Positions 44,501 through 57,339 of a DNA stretch of 64,000 bases are shown one piece after another. The notes beneath the pieces were generated by a model. The model had not been told where the DNA came from. It worked only from the letters and a program-made list of their open reading frames with translations, and searched no databases. The position numbers were made by a program, and so were the translations under genes. Every line of letters begins with the position of its first letter. Positions within the stretch are counted from its first letter, which is position 1. Origin of the DNA: Sapria himalayana (taxonomy: Eukaryota; Streptophyta; Magnoliopsida; Malpighiales; Rafflesiaceae); assembly GCA_029783825.1 (NCBI GenBank), contig JAREIK010000717.1, forward strand, positions 38,202-102,201. The letters run 5' to 3'.

Positions 44501-46905
44501 TTTTGTCATTTAATTTCAAGATAGTGCAACAAATTAGTATTATCTCATATATAATTATATGTTAGTATACATATAGTAAATGTAGTTATAAATAGTTACA
44601 TATAGTTAAACAAATAGTTATATATAGATATATGCATACAAGTAGTTATAAGTAGATATACATAAATGTATACAAAGTTATAAACAATTATATAGATTTA
44701 CATATATCTATACATATATGTATACATAATAAAAAATAAAGTTATATTTATTTATATAGATTTTTTTATAGTTATACAAATATTTATATATAGTTATACA
44801 CATATAGTTAAATATTCTGTTGTATGTTTTTATACATATAAATATAAATATAGTTACATTTGATTATACATATAGTTACATGCATAGTTAAACTTATATT
44901 TATACATGTATGTATATATATTTTTTCATATGATTTCATATATTTATACATATAGTTATGTATAGGTATGGATATACTAAAATACATTTTTTATATTAAT
45001 ATATAAAAATGTATATTAAAAATATGTTGTTAATTATATTTTTAAATATAGTTATGTATAAAGTTTTTATAGTTATACATATAGTAAGATATAATTAATT
45101 ATAGTTATATGTTATTATATATATAATATATATAGTTATAAAAAATTATATATCGTTAAGCATTTAGTTTTATATATACATATATTCATACGAGTAGTTA
45201 TATTTAGTTATACATAAAATATACAAAGTTAGAAACAAATATGTAGATTTACATATATGTATACATATATGTATAAATAGTTATAAATATAGTTATATTT
45301 AATTATATAAAGTTTTATTTAGTTTTACAAATATTTATATATAGTTATACACATATATTTAAACAAAATGTTGTATGTTGTTATACATGTAATTATAAAT
45401 ATAGTTACATGTGGTTATACATATAGTTACACATATAGTTATACTTCAATTTATACATGTAGGTATATATATTTATTCATATAATTTTATATATTTATAC
45501 ATATAGTTATGTATAGGTATAGATATAGTAAAATATATTTTTATAAACTAATATATACAAATGTATATTAAATATAAGTTGTAAATTATATATTTAAATA
45601 TAGTTATGTATGATGATTTTATAGTTATACATATAATAAGATACAATTATTTATAGTTAAATGTCAATATAAATATAGTTTATATAGCCATAAATATTTT
45701 TATAAAGTTAAACATATAGTTATATATAAATATATTCATACAAATAGTTATACATAAATATATAAAGTTATAAATAAATATATAGATTTACATATATGTA
45801 TACATTGTTGCAAATATATTTATATTTAATTATATATTATTTTATATAGTTATTCAAATATTTATATATAGTTATACAAATATTTATATATAATTATACA
45901 CATATAGTTAAACATATTGTTATATGTTACTATACATGTAATTATAAATATTATTACATGTGGTTATACATATAGTTACCCATATAGTTATACATATAGT
46001 TATACATATAGGAATATATTTTTTTATATAATTTTATATATGTATACATATTTACAAATATAGTTATATTTAATCATATAAAGTATTATATATTTATACA
46101 AATATTTATATATAGTTATACACATATAGTTAAACATAATGTCGTATGTTGTTATAAATGTAATTATAAATATAGTTACATGTGGTTATATAAATAGTTA
46201 CACATATTGTTATACTTAGATTTATACATGTAGGTTTATATATTTTTTTCATATAATTTTATATATTTATACATATAGTTATGTAAAGGTCTAGATATAG
46301 TAAAATACATTTTTATATACAAATATATACAAATGCATATTAAATATAAGTTGTATATTTAAATATAGTTATGTATAAAGCTTTTATAGGTATACATATA
46401 AAAAGATACAATTATTTATAGTTATATGTTATTATATATATAGTATATATAGCTATATTCATAGAAATAGTTATACATAAATATACAAAGTTATGAATAA
46501 ATATATAGATTTATATATATGTATACATAGTTACAAATATAGTTATATTTAATTACATAGAGTGTTATCTAGTTATACAAATATATATATATATAGTTAT
46601 ACACATATAGTTAAACATATTGTTGTATGTTATTATACATGTAATTATAAATATAGTTACATGTTGTTAGACATATAGTTACAAATAGCTATACTTATAT
46701 TTATACATGTAGTTATATATATATTTTTATATAATTTTATATATGTATACATATAGTTATCTATAGGTATATAAATGGTAAAATACATTTTTATATACAA
46801 ATATATAAAAATGTATATTAAATATATGTTGTCAATTATGTTTTTAATTTTAGTTATGTATAATATTTTATAGTTATACATATATCAAAGACAATTATTT
46901 ATAGT
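44501..46905. repeat. AT-rich satellite (ATAGTTATA units), first block
   Basis: Built from short units ATATAGTTATACATATAGTTA with longer-range repetition. The landmark TATAGTTATGTATAGGTAT recurs near 44,955, 45,505, 46,275 and 46,755, and each is followed by AAAATACATTTTTATA and a TATATTAAATATA segment. Units of about 480-770 bp are therefore degenerate copies. No coding potential. Confidence 0.85.
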
Positions 46906-46919
46906 TATATGTTCTTATA

Positions 46920-47819
46920 CCTTTGTGATCCAATGGCAAAAAGACACAAAATAGAAAATAAACAAGTTTGGCTTACAACAGATCAAAACAAAGTAAATGT
47001 GGTCTTGTATTTCAGGCGTGCAATTTATAAATATAAATACAATTTGAATCCCCCTAGAAACACATGATGACATTTACATAATAGAATAAAACTCAAAAAA
47101 AAAATAGGCAAAGATTAGATCCACATCCAGATATATCAACAAAGGTTGGCTCATCCTGCTAAAATTGTTTATGACTTGCTGGAAATATAATTGGAAAGAC
47201 AATCAAGACCCTCGTAGAGCCCCTCACCAGAGGTAGCACAGCTGCTCTGAATGTGCCAATGGTGTTGGCGAAGAAAGTGAAGTCCTAGCGAGTCAGTAAT
47301 TTCAGCTGCATTAATCACATTGGGAAGATCTTGCTTATTAGAAAACACAAGCAAACTTTATCTCGAAGCTTTTGCTCTTTTAGCATCCTATGCAACTCAT
47401 CTATGGCTTCAACAACTTGATCTCTGTCATTACTGTCCACCAAAAATATAAGACCTTGGGTATTTTGGATGTAATGCCTCCAGAAAGGGCAAATCTTATC
47501 TTGACCCCCAACATCTCACAGAGTAAAATTGATGTTTTTGTATTCAATAGTCTTTACATTGAAGAAAATAGTAGGAATTGTGGTGACAATTTCATCAAGC
47601 TTCAAGAATGGTTGTCTTACTTCCAGCATCAAGACCTAGCATCAAAATCCTCATCTCCTTATTGACAAATAGCCTGCTAAACAACTTTGTGAACGTAAAC
47701 CCCATTTCTTCCACTAAATTTAAATCCCTTTGTCGTATGGTAGTAAAGAGATCTAATAAGAAAAAGAAACAGAATCAATAGACCTCAAGAGATGGTCACC
47801 AGAGAGGGAGGTCAACCTC
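46920..47819 (-). mobile_element. retroposed ARF1 insertion with 14-bp duplication
   Basis: The inserted 900 bp is flanked by TATATGTTCTTATA at 46,906-46,919 and again at 47,820-47,833. It contains a 5' leader, the whole intronless coding region and a 3' untranslated part on the minus strand. Target-duplication length and lack of introns indicate LINE-type retroposition. No poly(A) tract is visible at the 3' end (46,920 side). Confidence 0.85.
47169..47705 (-). pseudogene. processed ARF1-type GTPase pseudogene
   Basis: Collinear with plant ADP-ribosylation factor 1 from ATG 47,705 ([13 protein letters not shown], keeping the myristoylation Gly2) to TAA 47,169, close to the family length of 181 residues. 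The P-loop reads GLDAGSKTT where ARFs have GLDAAGKTT. After a frameshift come EIVTTIPTI, then L*DVGGQDK where TGA replaces Trp of [27 protein letters not shown] and ELHRMLKE. Another frameshift near 47,350 precedes SNKQDLP (G4 motif NKQD) and the [20 protein letters not shown]-terminus. ARF1 recruits COPI coat to Golgi membranes; this copy is dead. Exons are fused without introns, as in a processed gene. Confidence 0.9.
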
Positions 47820-47833
47820 TATATGTTCTTATA

Positions 47834-48360
47834 TCTATATGTATATATAATTAAAAATAGAGTTATATATAGTTTACATATAATTATATATAGATATATT
47901 CATACAAGTAGTTATAAGTAGTTATATATAAATATATACAAAGTTATAAACAAATATATAGATTTAATTATATGAATACATATATGTATACATATATATA
48001 CATGTTATATTTAATTATATAGAGTATTACATAGTTATACAAATATTTATATATAGTTATACACATATAGTTATAAATATGTTTGTAGTTAATGTTATAG
48101 TTATATATAACATTTTTATTGTTATACATTTAGTAAAATACAATTAAATATAGTTATATTTTATTATACATATGATATATTTTGTTATAAATATAGTTAT
48201 ATAGAATTACTCATATAGTTATCAAATATTATATTTTTAAATAAATAGTTATATATAGTTATTAATATAGGTATAAAAATAGTTTACATAGTTATAAATA
48301 TAGTTAAATATAAATTATGAAAGTTTTATATAGTTATACAAATATTTATGAAATAGTTAT
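47834..48360. repeat. AT-rich satellite, second block
   Basis: Resumes the ATAGTTATA satellite broken by the ARF1 retrocopy. Confidence 0.8.
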
Positions 48361-49186
48361 CATATACTATGATAACAACACATTCTTAAAGGCACAATTG
48401 AATTACACCACAATATAGAAAAAACTTGTATCAACAATCTTTTCTTTTGGCAAATTAATATCATATTTATTAGGAACCAAAGTCATAGTATATACTAAAT
48501 ATTCTATAATCAAATATCTCATAGAAAAAAAAGATGTCAGCCCTAGATTGATTTGATGGATAGTACTATTACAATAGTTTGAACTAGAGATATTAAATAG
48601 AAAATGTACATATAATCAACATTGAAAATAGCATATCAAGACTAGAAAAATAAGATAGAAGAGCTGTTGAAGAAGATATTAGATAGATTTTTTTTATTTG
48701 AACAAATTATAATATTGAATAAAAATATAACTCCATGGTATGTAGTATTGAATGAACCTTATCATTACAAGTAGTACTCTAATCAAAGGCAAAGTGTTAT
48801 AGATGGAAGATTAGTAGTATCTTGCAATAATGTCACTTTTTGCTCCTACTCTCATGAATTTGTGGAACATATTAATATTATGTGCTCATGTATTTCTCTT
48901 CTCAAAATTAATGTTGATATTAACATATATATGCATAAATATATATGTGCATATACACTACCCTACACACACACACACACACACACATCTATACATCCAT
49001 ATACATTACTATATGTTATATATCAGCATACACATTTTTGTACTTTGTTATATATTCACACATGTATCTACATTTTAAAAGTTGTGTGTATATACTTGTA
49101 TGCATGCATATACTACTATACACCCACACAAACATACACATATACCTATTTACATAATGTATTTTTAAAGTTACACATGAAACTAT

Positions 49187-49223
<37 letters not shown>

Positions 49224-50470
49224 AAATGTATTTAAAATGTTTTGATTTTAAAAATTTAATTAAAATAAAATATTATATGTTGAACACAATTTATAAAATA
49301 TTATATCGTCTTTATATTTAAAACTAATATGTGTGTGTGTGTGTGTGTGCATGCATGCATGCGTGTGTGTGTGTGTGTGTGAAGCATATTAATGCGTAAA
49401 ATGAAATTATGAATTATATATATGAGCTTCTATTCTATTCAAATAGTTGTTTTTTTAATATTTATATTAAAATAATTATCATTATACTCATATAAATAAA
49501 TGAAGTTGGCATATTTGTAAATTATTTTGTTTTTACAATTATGTTAAAAATGAAAATATAGTTCACAAATAAAAAATGTTGTTTTTGTTTTTCTATATAA
49601 TTTTTTATTAAAATATTAGTGTCTATGATACATTTCTAACTATTATTTATTGCGTTTAATAAATTTTTAGAAACTTTAAATTTCAAACAAATATAATGTA
49701 GTGCATATAAATACATGCCTTTAATGTTTTGTAAAAAATAAATTATTTCTTTAATTATGTTCAAACAAAACAGATTACCATATAAATACATGAGTATATT
49801 TTTCTACAAGTAATGATTTTTTTTATTTTATTCAAAATATATAAATGGCCATATAAATATATGAATTTATTTTTTTAAATAATTATTTTTAAATTTTATT
49901 TTAAATTTTATTTTAATTTTTATTTTAATTTTTTTTAAATTTTATTTTAAATTTTATTTTAAATTTTATTAAAATTTTATTAAAATTTTATTAAAATTTT
50001 AATTTTAAATTTAATACATTACAATGTTTTTTTTGTAATTAATAAATACATTTCAAACATTCTTAATTTTATTATAAATATTACATATTGCATATTATGA
50101 GGTGCAAATTTTATTTTGTAAATAAATTTTAATTTTAAAGTTTTATCTTTGTAAATTAAAACTACATCACATATATATTTTAGAATTTTTTTATAATATT
50201 TATTACACAAAGATATTGTTATTTGTTTTGAAATTTACAACTTGAATTTTAACAAATGAACATTTTATTAGAAATCAATTTTAATTAAATGATATTATGC
50301 GAAACAAAAATACAAACCCTAAACATATTAAATCATAATTATTATACAAACATATAAAAATATAATAAAATTAAATTTAAGGTTGAAAAAATTATATTTA
50401 AGTTCCTAAAATATATGGGAAAATGATAAAGATTTATACAATATCCAAAAAAAATATGTATGAATGAGAT
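48361..50470. other. AT-rich DNA with CA/TG microsatellites, no gene
   Basis: (CA)n at 48,967-48,987, (TG)n at 49,199-49,222, and a TG/ATGC run at 49,331-49,380. From 49,885 to 50,010 there is a tandem ATTTTATTTTAA repeat. No gene recognised. Confidence 0.6.
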
Positions 50471-50499
50471 GAATGATATGAATGGATATTAAGTTTCTG

Positions 50500-51051
50500 A
50501 AGCATGTAGATATACATGTTGTAGATGTAGTTATATATAGTTTTTCATGTAATTATATATATTTAGACATATGGCTATGTATAGGTTTTGATGTAGATAA
50601 ATACATTTATATATAGTAATATGTTGTTAAATTTATATATAGTTATATACCTATATATATATATATATATATGTATTAAATATATGTTGTTATATATATA
50701 TATAGATATGTTTATGTATACTATTTTTATAGTTATAGATATCGTAAAATACACTTATATAAGAATTTTGAATTATATCACACATGCATATTGATATATA
50801 GTTATGTTTAAATATACTTATATAAAATACACTTATGTTTATGTATATTGTTTATGTATAATGTTTATATATAGTTATGTATATTGATGTAGATATTAAG
50901 TCGGCCTACCTTATACTATTTATGCATACTATTTATGGTTACTGTTTATATATAGTTATGTATATTAATGTTGATAAATACATTTATATATAGTAATATG
51001 TTGATATACATATTATTAAATACACACACACACACACACACACACACAGAG

Positions 51052-51109
<58 letters not shown>

Positions 51110-51325
51110 ATTAAATATACGTTGTTATATTTATATATAGTTATGTTTATGTATACTATTTTTATAGTTATAGATATAGTAAAATACACTTATATAAGAA
51201 ATTTGAATTATATCACACATGCATATTTATCCATAGTTATGTTTAAATACACATATATAAAATACACTTATATTTATGTATATTGTTTATGTATATTATT
51301 TATATATAATTATGTATTTTGATGT
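50500..51325. repeat. AT-rich satellite, third block, with CA/TG tracts
   Basis: Units TATATAGTTATGT and GTTTATGTATA resemble the first two blocks. An inverted pair of microsatellites, (CA)n at 51,012-51,048 and (TG)n at 51,065-51,098, could fold on itself. Confidence 0.75.
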
Positions 51326-51329
51326 AGAT

Positions 51330-53651
51330 ATCAAGTCGGCATACCTACTGTGCACCATCAACATCTACACAATGAGAACACATTATATCACAAATGCATG
51401 AAGTAAATATATGAATAAGTTTATATAAGCAATCCAAGCTTACCATGGTGACAAATGAAGAAGAATTTCGGAATAAAAAAAACAGAATCAAAACACACAC
51501 TCTTGCATTAAGATAATCGATGAAGAAATAGGGTAGAAAACATACTTTAAATCAATAAGAAATCTCGCTTATATTACTCTTCGCTTAGATTTTGATGCGT
51601 CGGTGTTGAGAGATAGAGGTGGATTGCGGGGGATATAGCCACTTCGCTTGCTAGAGTTTTCTCTCGTGTCTCACAACAAGTGATTATATATATTACCAAA
51701 AAATTAAAATTGTTAATTATAAAAACATTAAATAAACAATATATATATATATATATTACAGACACATAATACAAAAAGGCTAATTTTTTTTATTTATTAT
51801 CTAAATTTTTTCAACAACATTCATGTGCATGTAGCAAGGTACACATGAAAAACAAATACCTTATAATTTTTTATTATAATATCAATTAAACAATAAATAT
51901 ATAAACAATTTAAAAAATTATATGTTTAGCCTTATAAAAAAAATATCAAATAGCTACAAAATTTCAAACTTTATATAATAAGACATATATGAAATGATGA
52001 TTTATCTTCTAGTCACTCTCCTACGAGTTATAAAATACTCTTAATTTAAAAAATATATAAATATATATATATTATGCTTATAAATTTTTAAAAATTCATA
52101 TTAATTTTTATGAAGATAATATGAAATAATTTTAAAGGCATAAAATTTCATATTATTTGATATCATTAAAAATATTTAAAAATCAAAAAATTACTTAAAG
52201 TGAGAAGATAATTAAAAAATGTTATATTTATTATTTTAATAAATATTGAATATTAAAAGCTTATCGTAAAAATATTACTCAATTATTTAATTATTATAAA
52301 ATTTAGTAGGGGCAAACATCTATATATTTATTCAAATTTTGTATTAATTATTTTTTTAAAAGTTTCCTATCATCGTAAAAATTTTTTTTACTTATTATAA
52401 TATTAAAATTTACTAGTTTATTCGTCAATTCAGATATATTGGAAAATCATTCTATTCAATCATACAATGACTTATTTTATATTTATATTAGTAGAAATTT
52501 TAATGTATGTTAATTTAATTTTTAAAATATCATAAAAAATTATTATACTTATAAATTTAATTATTTAATGTTATTTTAATACAAAATTTTATGTTTCTTA
52601 ATTAAAAATTTTAGATAATTTTTTTGTATAATTTTTTTTAAAACTTATACATCATAAAAATAGTTATTTTAGTCCTTGTTAATATAATTTTTTTATATTT
52701 TTTAAATTATTTATTTATAATATTCTTTTTTTATAATTTTACGAGGAAGTTGTATCTTTAAATGATCACTCATCTATAGACCATTAGCATACATTAAATA
52801 ATCAAAATAAAATAAAATATTAAAAACTAATAATAAATTAAAACAAATTAAATAATTAAAGATTGTCTAGGGAAATTCCATCGCTAAATCCATCGCTAAA
52901 TCCGTCACTATATTTCGGATGTAATTAGCTAGGAAAATTCCATCACTAAATCCTTCGTTGTATTCTAGATTAAATTAGTTAGGAAAATTCCATCATTAAA
53001 TCCGCTACTATATTCCGGATGTAATTAGCTAGGAAAATTTCGTCGCTAAATTCGTCACTAATTTTTTGATGTAATTAGCCTGGGAAATTCCATCACTATA
53101 ATCCATCGCTATAATCTGGATGTAATTAGCTAGAGAAATTCCATCGCTAAATCCGTCGCTATATTCTAGATTTTATTAGTTAGAAAAATTTTGTCGCTAA
53201 ATCCGTCATTATATTCCAGATTTTATTAGCTAGGGAAATACATCGCTAAATTCATCATTAAATCCATCGCTATATTCTAGATTTTATTAGCTAGGGAAAT
53301 TCTTTCACTAAAACCATCGCTATATTTTGTGTTTTATTAGCTAGAAGAATTCCATTGCTAACTCCATCGTTATATTTTGGGTTTTATTAGCTATGAAGAT
53401 TTCGTCGCTAAATTCGTCGGTATATTCCAAGTTTTATAAGATAGAGAATTACCATCACTAAATTCGTAGCTAATATCCCCGCTTTTCTTGAGCGAAATTT
53501 AGGACAATATTCTGTCACTGATCCATTTCAAGTTTTTAATTTATTGAAAAATCATAAATTCCTTGTTATTCCCTAGCTAATCTCTAGTTATTTAGCTAGG
53601 GATTAATCCCTAGCTAAAATTCCTTAGCTAACTGAATATTTTCTTGTAGTG
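51330..53651 (-). mobile_element. CACTA 5' terminal region (copy 2)
   Basis: The block 51,330-51,680 matches 9236-9600. The AT-rich part 52,000-52,860 matches 9,640-10,560 and 57,340-58,320. From 52,860 to 53,640 there is an array of about 15 subterminal units with TTAGCTAGGGAAATTCCATCG and CTAAATCCGTCGCTATATTC motifs. The end TTTTCTTGTAGTG at 53,651 is the reverse complement of CACTACAAGAAAA. The opposite end was not identified, and no transposase is present. Confidence 0.8.
52860..53640. repeat. CACTA subterminal repeat array
   Basis: Tandem degenerate units of about 55-60 bp, each with a TAGCTAGG half and a CATCGCTAAA half, roughly 13-15 units. Such arrays are binding sites for the TNPA-type protein in En/Spm elements. 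Confidence 0.8.
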
Positions 53652-54415
53652 ATATATATATATATGTAACACTTTTATAAATATTATATAGTATATATAT
53701 ATCACATTTATATAAACATTATAAATATTATATATTTATATAAAAATTTATATGTTATATAAATGTTTAAAATATGTATAAATATTTTATATGTTATATA
53801 AATGTTATCTAAATGTTATATAAACTATTATATAAATGGATAGTGTTATGTAAATATTTATAAATGTTTATAAACATTTATACATATGCATAAATATTTA
53901 TATATAACATTATATGTTTATTTAAGCATATTATGTTTATATATAATGTTATACATTTATATTTATTAAAGTATAGATATTTATTTTTTATTGTCATACT
54001 ATTATATATATGTATAAATATTTATTTTTATTTTTTAGATATTTATTTTATATAAATGTATAGATATTTATTTTTTAATAATATTTTTAGAGACAATCAA
54101 AATAGAACCCATATATTTCAACCACAATAATTTGATCTCTTATCCTTCTATGAGAAATCAAATTTAATTAAGTATTTCTAGTCATATTACTATTGATGTA
54201 TCACAATAAAATATAATATATTAAAAAATAAAAATATAATTATCTCAAAAAAAACATCATTAAACAAAATCATTATATAATATATATTAGTCATATAAAT
54301 TATAAATTTCTAAATAATTTGATTCATAAATTCATGATATGACTTAAAAAATAATCTAAATTAGGTTTTTAATTTTATGCAAATGCTTTAAAATCAAAAT
54401 ATAATTGCAACTAAT
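53652..54415. other. AT-rich spacer with TATA(A/T)A-type repeats
   Basis: ATATTATATAAATGTT-type degenerate repeats to about 54,080, then non-repetitive AT-rich DNA. No gene. Confidence 0.5.
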
Positions 54416-54418
54416 AAC

Positions 54419-54580
54419 GGCAGGGTGGTTTGGTTGGTAGGGTATTGAATTCACAACTACTTGAATATTGCGAGTTTGATCCTAATTCCTAACTAGCTAT
54501 CAATATCATCATTTGTTTGCCCAAGAATTAATTCCTCTTGTGCTTCAAGTATATTGCCCTGGGTCAGATACGACCCAATT
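54419..54580 (+). mobile_element. tRNA-derived SINE
   Basis: Starts GGCAGGGTGGTTTGG. A polymerase III A-box-like TGGTTTGGTTGG lies at about 54,426-54,437 and a B-box-like GCGAGTTTGATCC at 54,470-54,482, the spacing of a tRNA promoter. The non-tRNA part ends GCCCTGGGTCAGATACGACCC. It resembles the Au-type SINEs of plants from memory. No clear target duplication or tail was defined, and the CA microsatellite follows at once. Confidence 0.6.
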
Positions 54581-54584
54581 ATAC

Positions 54585-54648
54585 ACACACGCGCACACAC
54601 CCACGCACACACATATATATCTATATTCATACATACATTAATACATAC

Positions 54649-54698
<50 letters not shown>

Positions 54699-54845
54699 GT
54701 ATGTCTATATACACATATATGTCTATATACACATATATATGTCTATATACCCACATATACATACATACATACATACATACATACATACATACACATATAT
54801 ATATATATATGTCTAAATACACACACACACACACACACACACACA
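54585..54845. repeat. compound CA/CATA/TA/GTAT microsatellite
   Basis: (CA)n, then (CATA)n, (TA)n, (GTAT)n, TATATACACATATATGTC repeats, (CATA)n and (CA)n. The two strands give artefactual open frames. Confidence 0.9.
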
Positions 54846-57282
54846 TATCTATATACATATATATGATCTATGTTAATGTCAATTCAATTTAAGCAATCAA
54901 TATTGATAACTAAATCAATCAATTGAGCTTGGTTGTTGTAAACATGTATTAGTACTCAATGCACAAGTTTCTTGGCTAACATAAGGTTAGAAAGAGGTAT
55001 ATAACTATATATCTCAACAAATCTTACCATTGATATATCAAAGAGGTCATATATAATTGTTTTGAGCCCGAGACTTATTGCTTTTAAGCGAATAAATGTA
55101 TCATCACATCAAAACATGATCTGTTTTAATTTTAATTTAGGGAACGCAGTCAATATCAATGGACTATAATTAAAAATGGAATTAAATCTATCCATTGAGC
55201 TTTATTATAAAGTAGAGTACAATAGTGTGTGTATTTTGAGGAGAGATGTGAAGGAAAGGTACATGAAGAATGTTCACCAGCTCCCTGAATACAAAGTTAA
55301 AAACTCCATGAGACTTACCATGTGAATAAAATTTCGAATCATTTTCTCTCTAAAAAGTAGATGTATTTAAAAAAATAATACTACCTGAGAGTAAATTCTA
55401 TAGGTTACTTCCAGCTGGGACATCTCCTCATCAAATGCATAAAAAGTTTCCAAAACTTTAGGTGCACTGGCAAACTACATCAACCTTCAAATGAAAAAGT
55501 GGCAATCAACTTTGGTTAGAAAAACAATTGGTGGGTCTTGTTTGTAACCTTTTGAGTGTTCCTTTAGTAAAGCAAGTTTCATGATCTTAGAATTGATCAG
55601 CTTTGATCTCGATTGAAGTGCCTGCAAGATCTCTCAATGATTCTACTACTTTCAACTGACTCACAAATGACTTTAAAAGACTAGTAACAAGCTTTTCTAT
55701 CTTCCCATTGCTCTTGATGAACAAAGAACCCCTGTGTTGAACAAAAAATCAATGAAGATATACATACATATATATCTAGAAAGAAATAAAGATAAAAAAA
55801 GATAGAGAAAGATTATATATGCACACGTAGAAGATATTTCATCATTATAGATAAAAAATCAAACAATGATGATTTTGGTGATAGTTGGAGCACAACATAG
55901 TCTATGGGTGTATTTGCATTCATATTCTCCAATCATATGTACTCCCTCTTATTTCAATAAGTTTTTTTATATTCATTTATACTTATAGCAAATGAGAATA
56001 TTAAGCTTGTGGTGTAGATCCAAAAAAAACAAAAATAAAAAAAATGAAAAAAGATGATCAAATCAATTTTTGAATATTACAGTGCAAGTCTAAAAAAATA
56101 TGCATAGAATCATAGGTCCAATTGAGATTAAAAAAAATAGCTAAATGTGTAGAATTCAAATTCCAAATTAGAAATAAAACTCAATGAAAATTATAGTAGG
56201 GATCAGCTGAGAATAAAAAGAAAATGCAGATATGATACCATCAAGACTAAAACCAATTCTAAAATCCAAAACAAAGAATATTAGTTTCTAAGAAATGCTC
56301 ATATTCTTCTAACATAAACTCAAATGTAAAGCCTAATGAACCACATGATAATCATTCGTAAATAAAGAAACTATAATTTTTTGGTAATCAAAAATTAGAT
56401 TATCAGTTAATGACAAATTGTACACCGACAACCTGCATCATAGCAATATTCAAGTGAAACGGATACATCACATTAGAATCAGTTGATGAATTTGAGTTAC
56501 TCTGTATTGAAACTGCAAGATCTAGCACAGAATGGCATCTGCAGTTCAAATTTTATCATTAATACCAAATAGATCAAATTTAACTCTAGAAAAGTTAAAT
56601 TTAATCTCTCATGGTGTTTTTTTTCTTAAGTTACAGAAGCACAAAACAATATGCATACTTTTTGTTTTCTTAAGTTATAGAAGTAGAAAACAATAAGCAT
56701 ACATTTTGTATTTGAAATCCATAAAACCCCAAAAAATTAATCATTAAAAGAACAAATTTTACACTAACCATATGTTGTTTCACTCATAGTAAAGAGTCAA
56801 AATCATATAAGTGATGTTAAAATAGAAAAAAGAAGAAAAAAATTAGGGGAAAATGAAAAAAAAAAATTAAAACCAATTAATCTGTATCAACGAAACTCTG
56901 CTAGTGGAAAATAAATTGAGAGAAAGATAGAAATGTAATTAGTATTTTGAAGGAGAAGAGCATTGTTAATCTTACTTGGTAAGATGAAGAGGTAAAATTA
57001 TGAGTTGCACGTGCTCATGTAGTCCCGTTTCACTTCTCCTCTCTTCCTCTTCACAAAGATAAAAAGGTTTAAAGTACTTGAATGCCTTAGTATTTTTATA
57101 TTATCATGGAAATTATAAATAAAAAAATGAATGTAAATATATAAAAAAAGACAAATATATAAAAGTAAAGTAAAATTATAAAAATTAAATAATATAAATA
57201 AAAAAAAGAAATATATTTTTATTTAACCATAAATGATATTATTTCATAAATAAAAAAATAATATATTATAATAAAGTATTTA

Positions 57283-57284
<2 letters not shown>
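54846..57284. other. non-repetitive AT-rich DNA with one exon-like frame
   Basis: No gene is recognised. On the minus strand 55,605-55,738 reads LFIKSNGKIEKLVTSLLKS then FVSQLKVVESLRDLAGTSIE, an amphipathic protein-like stretch of unknown family, possibly an exon of a captured or decayed gene. The remainder shows no motif. Confidence 0.35.

Positions 57285-57332
<48 letters not shown>
57285..57332. repeat. (CA)n microsatellite
   Basis: About 24 uninterrupted CA units. Confidence 0.95.
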
Positions 57333-57336
<4 letters not shown>

Positions 57337-57339
57337 TAT

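Noticed and set aside
48945..49245. Thr/His-rich frames
   Set aside because: Translation of CA/TG microsatellites.
54419..54490. A tRNA gene
   Set aside because: The A and B boxes are recognisable, but the stem sequences do not pair as in a functional tRNA and a non-tRNA 3' part follows, so it is read as a SINE.
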